Origin: Elephas maximus indicus
Taxonomy: Eukaryota; Chordata; Mammalia; Proboscidea; Elephantidae
Assembly: GCF_024166365.1 (NCBI RefSeq)
Contig: NC_064819.1
Location: 146,840,793 to 146,904,792 of the forward strand
DNA length: 64,000 bases
Direction: 5' to 3'
The first letter of the stretch is position 1. Every line of letters starts with the position of its first letter. Of this stretch, positions 1-13,000 are shown one piece after another. A program made the position numbers and the translations under genes. The notes beneath the pieces are model-generated. The model saw only the letters and a program-made list of their open reading frames with translations, did no database searches and had not been told where the DNA came from.

Positions 1-14
1 ATAATTTTTAATAT

Positions 15-155
15 GGAGCCCTGGTGGCGAAGTGGTTCAGAGCTCAGGCTGCTAATGAAAAGGAGGGCAGTTTGAATCCACCAGCTGCTCCTTGGAAACC
101 CTGTGGGGCAGTTCTACTCTGTCCTATAGGGTTGCTATGAGTCTGAATCGACAAT
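15..155 (+). repeat. AfroSINE-type tRNA-derived SINE
   Basis: It shows the GGAGCCCTGGTGGCG head, the A-box-like GTGGTT, the B-box-like TTTGAATCCACCAG, and the body ending GTTGCTATGAGTCTGAATCGAC. It is a short-subtype copy. Confidence 0.85.
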
Positions 156-993
156 GACAAAACACTGAATCCTACACTTGAAATTATCCATATTTTCACT
201 GAATCATTATTTTGGTGTAAGTGAATATATGGCAATCTAATCTGATTAAAAGGTATTCGGAATGATGATGTGAAAATACCTTTCTGTCATGGTATTCCAG
301 CTTTGTGTTTAGCTGACCCCAGAAAAGAATTTACTTGATTTGAGTTTTGATAACTTCTTCTTACTTGAGAATCTTAATCTTTCCTGTAGTATAATTCATT
401 TTATTCACCAACTTGGCATCCATTTGTGATCTATGACTAACATTTATAAATTAAGTTGTTTAGTGTATTTAAACAGGTTGTGACTTAGAGCAAGGACTGC
501 CTAAAATCTCAACTTAGACCTAGAGAGGTATTGGGTTTAAGGACAGGGTGAAACAAAGATAATCTTAATTTCTTTATAGGTGAGAGAATGGTGTTCAGGA
601 TAAACTGACAGCTTTCCCTAAGATACAGAGATTCATATATGAAGGAAAAAGAGGGAAGTAGACCAGGGTAGAAAGATGACTGTGATGTCAGTAATTAAAC
701 TGAGATGTATTGCAGTTGAATTTTAACTTTCGAGAGTCCATATGTTTAAAAATTGGGATTTCTATATCAAAAGTCTGGATTAAGAAGTCACAGTGGGTAT
801 TTTCAATGTGTTTAGTTTTCTTATGTGAGTAAAAAATATGAAGTTTTCAGGAATTTTGTTCTGTCAGTCTATAAAAATTTAAGGGTGTTTCAGAGAAATG
901 AGTGGGAAAATGTGTTAAACACTATAGGAAAATAAAAAGAAAATTAAAGTTTACTGTGGCTTTCTGTTTAAACAAACTGTATTTATCTTACAG

Positions 994-1098
994 GATTCCA
1001 GTGCCCAATTTAGTGGATAGCTGGGCATCACTGCTGATACTTCTGAAAGACTCTATACAATTGAGTCTTCCAGCTCCGGGGCAGTTTCTCATACTGGG
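994..1098 (+). CDS. DOP1A: DOP1A coding exon (first in window)
   Basis: Acceptor AG at 992-993 follows a T-rich tract; donor GTAAGA starts at 1099. The first base completes a codon begun upstream. The exon encodes [10 protein letters not shown] through PGQFLIL and ends after two bases of a Gly codon. I see no earlier exon in bases 1-993. Confidence 0.93.
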
Positions 1099-4000
1099 GT
1101 AAGAAATTTTTTTTAATAATATTTCAAATAAAAGGATAGTGCCCACTGTCCTAATTGTTGAAAACAGATGTTTTGGGTGACATGTAATCTCTCTACCTTT
1201 TCATAAGGCACTCAAGATGCAGAACTAGATGTATAATATAATATGTATAATATAAGGCCTGTAAAAAAGGGAGGGCAGAGGTATGTGTGTTTATACATAT
1301 ACAAAATATAAATGCACTAATGTAAAACTGTTAACAGAAGTTACTTTCAGGGGGAAGTGTAAGATTGAAAGGGGAGAGAGGTGATAAATGCCCCTAAACG
1401 TAAAGCTTACCCACCAAAACCCAGTGCCGTCGAGTCGATTCTGACTCATAGTGACCCTGTAGGACAGAGCTTGGATGAGTCCTTTTCTCTCTGTGCCTTG
1501 GAGTTTCCTGATCTGTGTTAATAATTTTATGGTTATTTGATTAATGACAGTCAGGCTCCCTCCCAATTACTATCCTCTTCTCCCCAGAGATAACCACTAT
1601 TTTGACTTCTAACACCATTGATAAATTTTGCTGTTTTTTAATTACGTGTATATGTAAATATGTATTTTATTTTATGTCTGGCTTCTTTCCCTCAACATAT
1701 GTATGTGAGTTTATATAATTTATATAATTATATAAAACTATTCATGTAATTTTATATAACTAATGTGTTCAGTTTTTCTTGTTGTTTAGTATTACATTTG
1801 TATGAACATACCACAATTCATCTCTTCTGTTGTTGCTGGATATTTGGGTTCTTTCTAGTTTTTGACTTTTATAAATAATACTGCTATGAACATTCTTGTA
1901 CATGTCTTGTTATGCATATGTGTATTAGTTCATTTGAGTCATAGAGTATGTACGTGTATTCATTAAAGATTTATAATGGAAATTGAGGCCACAAAGCCAC
2001 TGGCTCACTGTGAGAAATTAGATTGCATCATTTTTTTAGAATAATATATCTTGTTTTTCTCTTTTAGGGTTCTCAATGAGTTTATTATGAAAAACCCTAG
2101 TTTAGAAAATAAGAAAGACCAAAGAGATCTTCAGGTAAGACAATCTGAATCGAGGGTAGTTTCTAAAAGTCTGTGTTTGTTAGTGCCCTCAACTCTAAAA
2201 TGAAAGAGTCAAATAAGATAGCTTGTGAAGTTTCTTCCAACTCTTAACATTTCATGATTCTTTGAAAATCAGTGTATATCATATCTATTGCCAGAAATCT
2301 GAACAAAAGTTCATAACTAGTATATGGTGATAGCATATTTATTCATGGTTCTTTTTTGCTTCTTTAGGATGTGACACATAAAATAGTGGATGCAATTGGT
2401 GCAATCGCTGGTTCTTCTTTGGAACAGACAACATGGCTGCGACGAAATCTTGAAGTTAAGCCTTCTCCCAAAATAATGGTGGATGGAACCAATTTGGAAT
2501 CTGATGTGGAAGGTATTGCTTTCAAATACTAGGCTTTATATTTGTAGGCATATATTCATTGAGAAATTATTTTAGCTAGAATTGTAAGTACCATAAAATC
2601 ATCCCTTTTTTCATATTCAGTAGGTCGCTTTTTTCAGTGGAAAGTACCTAACTGTACCTTTATTTTGTCTATCTTTTATTTAGATATGTTATCACCTGCA
2701 ATGGAAACCTCAAACATAACTCCCTCTGTATATAGTGTTCATGCATTGACATTACTCTCTGAGGTAAATATTAACAAGTTATTTCACTAGAACTTTCATC
2801 TAAACAGTTTCAAAATTAAATATTAGCAAATAATTTTTATGAAGTTTTTAATTTAAAAAAATATTTTATACTTCTACAAATGACTATGTAGGATTAACCA
2901 ATTCAAATTTTTTATCTGTATTCAGATTGTTTAAAGTATTATTTATAATTTTAGATGTGCCTCCCCCTCCCCACATACTTTTTTTAAAGTGTATATTTTA
3001 AGAAGAAGAGTGCTTTTTATGGCAGTATGGTAGAGAGGGGTAGAGGTGGTAAATGATGCTTGCTAGGTATCTAGGTTTTCTTACAGACTGAAAATAGATT
3101 CTTTTGGATGGTATCAGTTTCAGCTAATAAGATTGTATTCCATTTCATTTCTGACATTTCCTAGGTTTTGGCTCATCTTTTGGATATGGTTTTCTATAGC
3201 GATGAAAAGGAACGGGTTATTCCATTACTTGTAAATATTATGCATTATGTTGTGCCCTACCTCCGAAATCACAGGTATTATTATTTACATAGATTTCTTA
3301 AGTTCTTAGCCTGTGAAAAACAAGTTGTCTTCTCTTATTATCAGTGTTGGAATTGCTACAAAACGACAGTATTTTTGCCTTGAATTATAACAATTAAAAA
3401 AAGAAAAATGTATTCAGATATTATTTCTCTTTGCTTTCTGTTTCATTTATTCATGTCATTGTCTTAGATAAGTGCAAATGTTTATAACTTAATATGATGA
3501 TCAAAATTATAACATGTAGGTTAAGGTGGCTTTTCTCCCTTATAGTGCACATAACGCCCCTAGTTATCGAGCCTGTGTCCAGCTGCTTAGCAGTCTTAGT
3601 GGGTACCAGTACACACGGAGAGCTTGGAAAAAAGAAGCCTTTGACCTCTTTATGGATCCCAGTTTCTTTCAGATGGATGCCTCTTGTGTTAATCAGTAAG
3701 TCGTTGTCTTGCTTTTATTCAACATGATCATGCATCTCACAAAGCCCGTTGAGCTCAACTGTTATCCTGCAAGTAGAACACTGTTTCTTTAACAACAAGA
3801 ACAGCAACAAAATCTTAATTACATGTCATAATCCTTGTCTCTTTCAGTTGGAGAGCAATTATGGACAACTTAATGACACATGATAAAACAACATTTAGAG
3901 ATTTGATGAGTGAGTATTATGGGATGAACGACCCAAGTAGTGTCTTTCCTAGACATAATTCATTCTTATTGTTCATTTTGCTTTTTTCTGGAAAATACAG

Positions 4001-7000
4001 AATTAGCTCTTTGCAAGTTACACTTAAAACTTACAGAGGACTACTTAGTGATAAATAGTGGAAGGAAGGGGTCATGTCTAATTTAACTATGCTTCCTCAG
4101 CACCAAACCAAACTAAACCCTTTGCCATCAAGTCAGTTCTGATTCATAGCAACTCTACAGGGCAGAGTAGAATTGCCCCATAGGGTTTCCAAGGAGCAGC
4201 TGTTGGATTCAAACTGCCGACCTTTTAGTTAGCAGCCAAACTCTTAAACACTGCACCACCAGGGCTCCTTCCCCAGCATATGAGGCAACTGAAAAAACTA
4301 TGGCTTGGGTCAGGCACATCTTAGTGGCACATATTAGGTACTCACGAATTACTTAATGAATGAAAGAGTTATAAGTGAAGGGACAGGGAAAGGCAATTGG
4401 ATTTGGCCTATCGGACAAGTCACTTCAGTTCTCCAGAGCTCTGTTTATCTCCTCCTAAGGAATGATGAGTGAGGCTAAGAACATCAAAATCACCCTCCAC
4501 TCCCCTTCTGCACTATCTTGATTGGTTTTATAATATGAGAGTTCCATATAGTATATAAAAAAGTTTTCTTAATTTTTAAAGTTTAAAAGTTACTAAACTA
4601 AATGGACTTTTAAATAACAAATTATATCAGTCTGTAAGATTTTGTGTAAATTCTGTGACCCAAACTGCAGTTTCTTCATCTGGAAAAAGGACAAAATACT
4701 ATCTTTTCTGTCTGCTTCACAAGGGTTGTTGGGAGGGTTCAAATTTATCCACTCAACAAATATTTATTAAAAGACAACAGATGGCCAGGCACTGTGCTAA
4801 CCTTAAATAAGATTATTTCAGGAAAAAATTATGAAATAAAATAGGGTGATGTGATATATTTTAACTGGAAAAAAAACACTTTAGATAAGTGAGTCTTGAA
4901 AGGCCTCTCTAATGAACAGATATTTGAGCTGAAACTGAAGAAGCCAGCCATAAGAAGGCCTAGGGACAGAATATTCCACACATAAAACCAAACCAAACCC
5001 ATTGCCGTCGAGTCAATACCGATTCATACGACCCTATAGAGCAGAGTAGAACTGCCCCATAGGGTTTCCAAAGAGCAGCTGGTAGATTCGAACTGCTGAT
5101 CTTTTGGTTAGCAGCCAAGCTCTTTAACCACTACGCCACCAGGGCCCCAATCCAGGCGTAGGGAACAAAAATTGTGAAAGCCCTGGGGTGGGAGCAAGCC
5201 TGCTAAGCTCAAGGAACAGCCAGTAAGTGCTGTTGCAGCAGAGTGAGCCAGAGGGTGAATGGCAAGACCAAGACATAAGGAGGGAGAGGTAGGTGGACCA
5301 GGCCAGGCTAGAAATTATTTTTAAAGCAATGCGAAAGATTTGGGCAGATGATATGGAATATTAAAGAGTTTTATAATATTATATTGTTAGTGATTTTACC
5401 TTCTGAAACCCAGTTATAAATTATCTTTCTATGTCACAATTCATACCCTTTTGGTCTTGTGGCTTGTATATGCTGGGTCTGTTTGCAGGTCTTCTGCCTC
5501 AGAGAGGAGCCCCAAGCTCCTCACTCTTGGATGTCATAGGGCATCTGTAGCCACTGTTAAAAACCAATAACAGAAAAAATCCCTTTTCAAACGGCTAGAT
5601 GAATATCTGTATCATAGTCTCTCACTTGCTTTATTTTATTTTTTTAGCTCGGGTGGCTGTGGCTCAAAGCAGTTCACTCAATCTCTTTGCAAACCGTGAT
5701 GCGGAGCTAGAACAGAGAGCCATGCTTCTCAAAAGATTAGCTTTTGCTATTTTTAGCAGTGAAATTGACCAGTACCAGAAATACCTTCCAGATATACAAG
5801 GTAAGTCATGAAAAATCCTTTATTTTCTTTGTTTTCCAAACTATAGTTTTTTTGTTCCTTAGAAAATACTTCCCCTAAGTTGTAAGTTGGAGTGAAATAT
5901 ATCAGGTGTAGGTAGTTTGCCTGATTACATTTTAGAATTATAAATTTGTTCTACTGAAAAAACAAAAATTATCACCAGTATCTGTAAGATAGTTTTAGAA
6001 CTTCCCTCAATGTGGCCTCTATTTTATTGTTTGGTTCAAATGTCCTAGGGATTCATGTTTGAGGATGATATAAAGACTGTCTGGCTGCTGGTACATATTT
6101 AGCATTTTCTAATTATAGATAAGGGTTTATACCCTTAAGGAGAGGACCAAAATATAGACAGAGCCTGTAAATTTTGGCTCGAAGTAACATTTGGAGAGGA
6201 ATAGTTTGAGGGGGCGTCATATAAAGTTTTTGATCATCTTCATCAGATGGGTTTGGTGACCCTCTGTATCCAGAAGGATGTCACTGTTTATGATCACCCC
6301 ATGTCACCAAATAGCTCCACAGTGAGTAGAATAAACATTACCCAGAGCAGAATTGTTCCGAGCAAAACAGAACAGCCCTCGCTGCCCGAGTGTGCTTGTA
6401 CAGCCTCCAGCCTCAGCAGGAGGCTACTGGGCTGGGAATGACAGTTAAGTTGACTAGGTTGTTGCTACTCAAAGTGTGGCCCACTAACCAGTATTAGTCT
6501 GTTATCCTATCCATGAGAAGTACAGAAATTTAGAATAAACATTTTAAAATTTTACAGCAATGTGACAGAATTTCTTGAATTTATAATAAAATGGTATTTG
6601 TATTTTGTATGTCTTTGTTTTTTTTAATTTCCTTTTTCTAGCAATTTATCTTGATTATATTTTATGAAAGTATCAATCTTCAACAGATTGGAAATTTTTT
6701 AAAAAATGGTCCTTCACTACAGATAAGTTGAAAAATACAGACTAGATGATATAGAAAAGGTTTATATGATAATGATTCAAATTATTTAGTATTAAAAGTA
6801 TTACTGCATTTCTTTCAGAGAGATTGGTTGAGAGTCTCCGTTTGCCCCAGGTGCCAACTCTTCACTCTCAAGTGTTCCTGTTTTTCAGAGTGTTACTTTT
6901 AAGAATGTCTCCACAACATCTTACCTCACTCTGGCCTACCATGATTACAGAACTTGTAAGTTTATTTCAATTCAGTCAGGTTATAAATCTAAATTATCGA

Positions 7001-10000
7001 ACAATATCATCACCTATTGTATGCTTACTGGTTAAAACTAATCTTGGAAGAAAACTGAACTCTAGTTAAGCTAGTTACTGACAGTTTTTAAAGTTGAAAA
7101 AAGTTAGCAACCAAGTCAGATTCCATCTCCATAGAGCTTAAACTTCCAAATAGGCAACCTAGATTGCCAGTTCCTTGTGAATCATTAGTTCATCTCATCT
7201 GGTTTAGTTGTCTCTTTTACATCAAAGTTTTAATTTTGTCATGGCTGGTTCCCACCTGCAGCAGCACCTCTAGGGTAAAAAGAGATGGTTTAGCTAGATT
7301 TAGATGGGCTGACATAAGTCATATACTCACCCTTGAAGTGAAGCACTTAACTGGTTAAGCCTGTTTCAGAGATATTTTCAGGAAGATTTCATATACTCTC
7401 AAACAATAAAACCTTCTCAAATCCCATCTATACTGGCCATCTCTTTCCCCAAACCATACTAGGTCACCTTTGTCTGAATGACTTGAGGGATGAGGGTAAA
7501 GCAATGAGTAAGAAAGAGAAAGGCATCTATCTCTGATAATCTAGCATTTATAATTTCCCTACAAAAACAATCTGCTTTAATATTTTTCTACTTTTTTAGT
7601 TCCATAGTAGGTTTCTGCCAAATGATGATCAAGGTTCTGTGCTGCTAATTGCAGTTTTACTTTCAGAAACTAAATACAGTTTAAAAGATCATAAAGCTGT
7701 AGCCTAAAATGTTTTTGTAGTAATGAAAATAAAGCATAGAGATAATTTGAAGGAAATATTAAATATCCAGTTGAAATAAACGTTTAAAATTTATTCTGTG
7801 GTCTCCAGGTACAGGTATTTTTACTGATGGAACAGGAACTCACTGCTGATGAAGATATTTCACGGTAATATGTAATTCATTTCAATGTAGTCTCAGTTTT
7901 TTAAAGTCCTAAAATCATCCGGAATATTCCTTAGCAACTAGTATAGTTTTATCTGTATAGTTTATATATTTAGTCCCTTATTATCTACTTGATCATTTTT
8001 GAATATAATGTAGTTTCACTTATGCATTGAGAATTTTAGACTGGATTATACTATTGGCATTCGTGACCTTTGGCATCTAGACACAAATTTAGCTTAAACT
8101 TATAAAATATTGTTTCAGCTACATGAGCCACATTTGTTTTGGTACATCAGATCTGTTCCTTGAAACACTGCAACATATGGCAAAATCTGTTTTGGCAGGT
8201 GACCTTTAAGCAAGGTGCCTGTATGTCCAGATTTTCTAGATGGCCCCAATTTAATGTACTTAATTTTATTCTTTTTAGTAGAGGCACTTTATCAATGTGA
8301 GACTAAATATAACTTTTATTTAAGCAGGAAGTTTTATACAAAAAAGTCACAAATTGAAAAATTATGAGCAAGAATTTTTGTACAACTAAGTGTACAAATT
8401 TGCTTTAAACCAATTTGTTTTGAATGTTTTAATTCTTCTCCCTCATTGCTGGTTTAACAAAGTAAGTCTTCTGTATTAATAACTGTGTTTATTATTGTCA
8501 AAAGTTTCCCCCCTTCTCTGCAGAAGGAAACAGAATAGCAGTGGAGTTTCTTGGTTTTACAATTTCTATTTTTATATTCCTTAAGTGTAGTGTAAGTTAT
8601 TAGGTACCGCTTTTTTACATTCTAAAAAAGTTAAAGAACAAAAGTGAATTTTTGATTTAAGAATACCAAAATTAATTTAATCATAACCTTGCTTAGCAAT
8701 TACTGGCATGGTTATATCAGAGTGATTATAAAAAATATTAGCTGGATTTTTCAGTAATTATCTGGGAGTAAATGGGTACAGCTGCTGACAACACTGTCTC
8801 CTGCTGCAGGACTTCTGGCCCCTCTGTGGCTGGTCTGGAGACAACCTATACAGGAGGCAATGGCTTTTCAACTTCATACAACAGCCAGCGGTGGTTAAAC
8901 CTCTATCTCTCTGCTTGCAAATTTTTGGATTTGGCTCTGGCTTTGCCCTCCGAAAATCTTCCTCAGTTTCAGATGTAAGTAAAAGCAAGGATATTAAATG
9001 GATTTTTTTTTTAATGCATTTGCTTGACATCTAAGACTAAAAAGTTATTGTGTAATTTGAAATATTCATATTTTTTATTATTAGAATGTAATTGTTTTGA
9101 CAGAAGGGTGGGATGGCAGAGTTATTAGAAGTAAATGGTTTTAGGTGGATATATTAAAAGACTTTCAGTCAACAAATCAAGTACCCACTGTATGTGAAAC
9201 AGTGGGATACACAGCTCAGAAGCTTCAAGTCCAATGAAGGAGCTGTATAGTTAAACACATAACGGATATTATTAAGACGACCTCATAGGGTGCTGTGAGG
9301 CTACATAGCAGAGGCCCTGTGTTAGCTCTGAGGGTCACAGCAGGTCCTCACAGGTTTAAACTGAGTCAGTGAAGAAACAGGGTTGGGGGAAGCCCACGTG
9401 TAAATAGAGGCAGGAGTGGACCTGGTATGTCTAAAGTGTTGAAGGATCAGTATTGTCAGAGCACAGTGTTCAAAGAAGAGGCTGGAAAGGGACTAAATCA
9501 TGTAGGGTTCTATGTAAGCTATATTGAAGAATTTGAACTTTATCCTAAGGAAAATGGGAACCCATTGAAGCATTTTAAGGAATAAAGTGATGTTATCAGA
9601 CTTGTATCTTAGAAAATTTATTTTGGCTATGTAGTGTGAAGAAAGGACTGGAGATGAACAAGGCTATTTTATTTAAGATTATAGTGGATTGGAGTAGAGT
9701 AATGGCAGAGGGAAATTGGGAGAAACCTGAGAAAAGTAAAGTCTTTCAATTTCTTTTTCTTACGTGCTCAGAAATATTTGTTTTTTTTAATATAAACTTA
9801 AGAATAAACCCATTGCCATTGAGTCAATTCCAACTCATAGCAACCCTATAGGACAGAGTGTAACTGCCCCACAGGATTTCTAATAAGCAGCGGTTGGATT
9901 CGAACTGCCAACCTTTTGGTTAGCGGCCAAGCTCTTAACCACTATGCCACTAGGGCTCCAAACTTAGGAGTAGGTAAACTATATTAAATTATATCAAAAT

Positions 10001-13000
10001 ATGGCTAATTTGAATATTTATCCATAAGATCAAAAATGTATTGGAATATGTAATATTCTTCTGGAATGGCATATTAATAATAGAAAAAGGGCAAGATATC
10101 AGAATTTTCTTTTTTACTGTATTCGGACATGCTTAAATCTCCAAAAACTGCTGTTTCAGAAGCTTACTTTTCATTCAATTTTATGGTAAGAACTAGAAAT
10201 TATATAGGTTAATTTCAGTCCCGTCCCTCCATTTAAAAACCATATACATCTATTTTTTGATTAATTCCAGTGGCTGAGTATCTGTTAAACTGATCATACT
10301 TCTGGGAAAATTCAGAAAAGAATACAAAAAGGAATTGTAGGAAAGTGGTCAAAGTTAGCTAGGATCCTTGTATTCACAAAGACAATAGAAAATATACTCT
10401 AGGAAGAACATTAAATAGTATGTTCATGGGATTGACTTTTTGTATTCCATGACAAGAACCAAAATGAGTTTATCCTCTGTACTGGTCAAGACACTGTTAT
10501 TAGAAAAGGGAGAATATATCATATTAGTTTTTTACCATAACCTCACAAAGAGCTTTCACTCACTTCCAGACTTTAGCAAGAAAATATTTGAATTTTGATT
10601 ATGCATCTCATTCTTTATGTATTTGATTCATAAGCACTTAAAAATAAGAGTTTGGAAATGGAGAGTGGTGGTGGTGGTTGGAAAAATTATGAATGTAATT
10701 GATGTCACTGACTTAAATTCTCTCAACACTTTTACCCCTTTACTGTGTACACGTTAAAGAATCGAGTCTTTGTCAGACTGTGTTATAGTAGAAAGAGACA
10801 ATAAGCTAAATAAAAGTAATTTCCTTTTACAGACTTTTTGCCTATTAACTAATGCAGAATGAAATGTGAAGTGCTTACTTTGTGCTCATGAAAAAAATAG
10901 CTCTCATATTACCGAACGTGTATATTATGTGGTAATTAGCACTTTACAGAACTTTACATACTTATTTACTGATTACAATACTCCCCAGAACAAAACCAAA
11001 TACTATGAGGTAGTTAATAGTATCCTCATTTACTGAGGAAACTGTGGTGGCATAGTGGTTAAGTGCTACAGCTGCTAACCAAGAGGTCAGCAGTTTGAAT
11101 CTGCCAGGCGCTCCTTGGAAACTCTATGGGGCAGTTCTGCTCTGTTCTATAGGGTTGCTGTGAGTCGGAATCGACTCGACAGCAGTGGGTTTGGTTTTTT
11201 TTTTTTTTTTTTGGTTTTATTTACTGATGAAGAAAAGGCTTATAGAGATTTAGAAATATGCCCAGGGTGCCAGGGCTATGAGTAGCAGAACTGGCAATTT
11301 GAATCCAGGTTAGTGGTGGGGCCATGATCTACACTATGAGGCCTCATCCTAAACAGCAGAAAATCTGTCTTACTGATGTTAACTGCATTTTTCTATACAT
11401 AGGTACCGATGGGCCTTTATTCCAGAAGCCTCAGATGATTCAGGTTTGGAAGTCAGAAGGCAGGGAATACATCAACGAGAATTTAAACCTTATGTGGTAC
11501 GACTAGCAAAACTTCTTCGGAAAAGGGCAAAGGTATTATATATTTTTTAATGTAAAACTACATGTATTGATGAGGCCTTTATTCAATACTTCATGGGAAA
11601 TTGAGAACATTATCAGGTTGAGCTATTTTGAAAAAAAATCCCTAGTTTTGAGAATTAATGTCCATGATCCTAATATTTCCAGGCATTAAAAAAATACATG
11701 ATGTCTTAAAAGAGTATTTAATCATATTAATCTAAAAAATACCTGTTAGTAGGGAAGTAATTCACATCTCTGCTAACCAGGTACTTAAGCAACTCAACTT
11801 TTATATCCTGTTGCTTGACAGCTTTCTCACTAGTCACTTTTGACCTGACCTATAAATTTTGCACACTGATTTCCTTCCTTTTGAAAAAGAAAAAACATTT
11901 TTGGAAGAAACTGAGTATACCTAACCTAAGATACTTTTCAGTCAGCTGATAAGATAGTTTAATATTTAGGATGTAGCACCATGAAACTGTTAGGGCCACA
12001 TTTGCCTTCATTCATAAAAAAGCTTGAAAGTTTCATTTTAATTCTCAATAGCCACTTCTCTTAATAGATAATGGCAATTTTTTATGTATTTCAACATCTC
12101 TGCATAAAACTAGACACAGGATAGGCAATTTGAAAGTTGATAGATGATGGATATTAATACTGCCTTCCACCCCTAAACTAAATTTTACTTTAAAATTATT
12201 TTGACACCTTTCAAGTTTTAAAAAGAAAAAGGAATTATTCTGTATATTAATAACATCTACCTTATCAACAAGGGAGAATTTAATACCCCCATGATATCCA
12301 TCTTAAAATGCCAATGAAGAGAAACAGGAAGATAGCTGATTGAGAAAACACAATACTAAAAGGGATTTTGAGAACAAATGTTAGAATTTTTTCAACAGAA
12401 CTAATTAGTGGGTGAGGAAATTTTGTGTATTACATTTAAAAAAAATTAGCAGTCATTTCATCAAAAATAAGAGTAAAGGGAATAATCACTGACATATCAG
12501 TTTGAGGTAACATATAAACGGCTAAAAATGCATTTTATAAGTCAATGTTTACTTTTTTGATTCTGGCCTACAGTAATAAATGCATTTCTGATCCTGACCC
12601 AGTACAGCTATATAACTGAATCGAGAGTTTCTCACAAAACGATACTTGCGCTTAGAACATGCGCTATTTTCTATAGTTCCCATTTTTTAAAAGAAGAACC
12701 CTCAACCTGCAGTTTTAAAAACACTGCTCTAAATCTAACCTATCTCTACTAGAAAGGCAGTGAAGGACTCAAAACTATTAAGCATCTACTTAGAGAAATT
12801 CCTCAAGGGGAAAAGTGAGCATTTACTTGAAACATTTACCATAAAGTATACAAAAAAACCCATTGCCATCAAGTTGATTCCGACTCACAGATACCCTATA
12901 GGACACAGTAGAACTGCCTTGTAGGGTTTCCAAGGCTGTAATCTTTACAGAAGTAGACTGCCACATCTTTCTCCTGAGGATCGGCTGTTCGGTACAAACC

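Noticed and set aside
44-235. Minus-strand frame containing PIGQSRTAPQGFQGAAGGF
   Set aside because: The same peptide phrase recurs wherever the SINE is read backwards (29108, 34521, 38258, 48418, 52063), so it is a repeat artefact, not a protein family.
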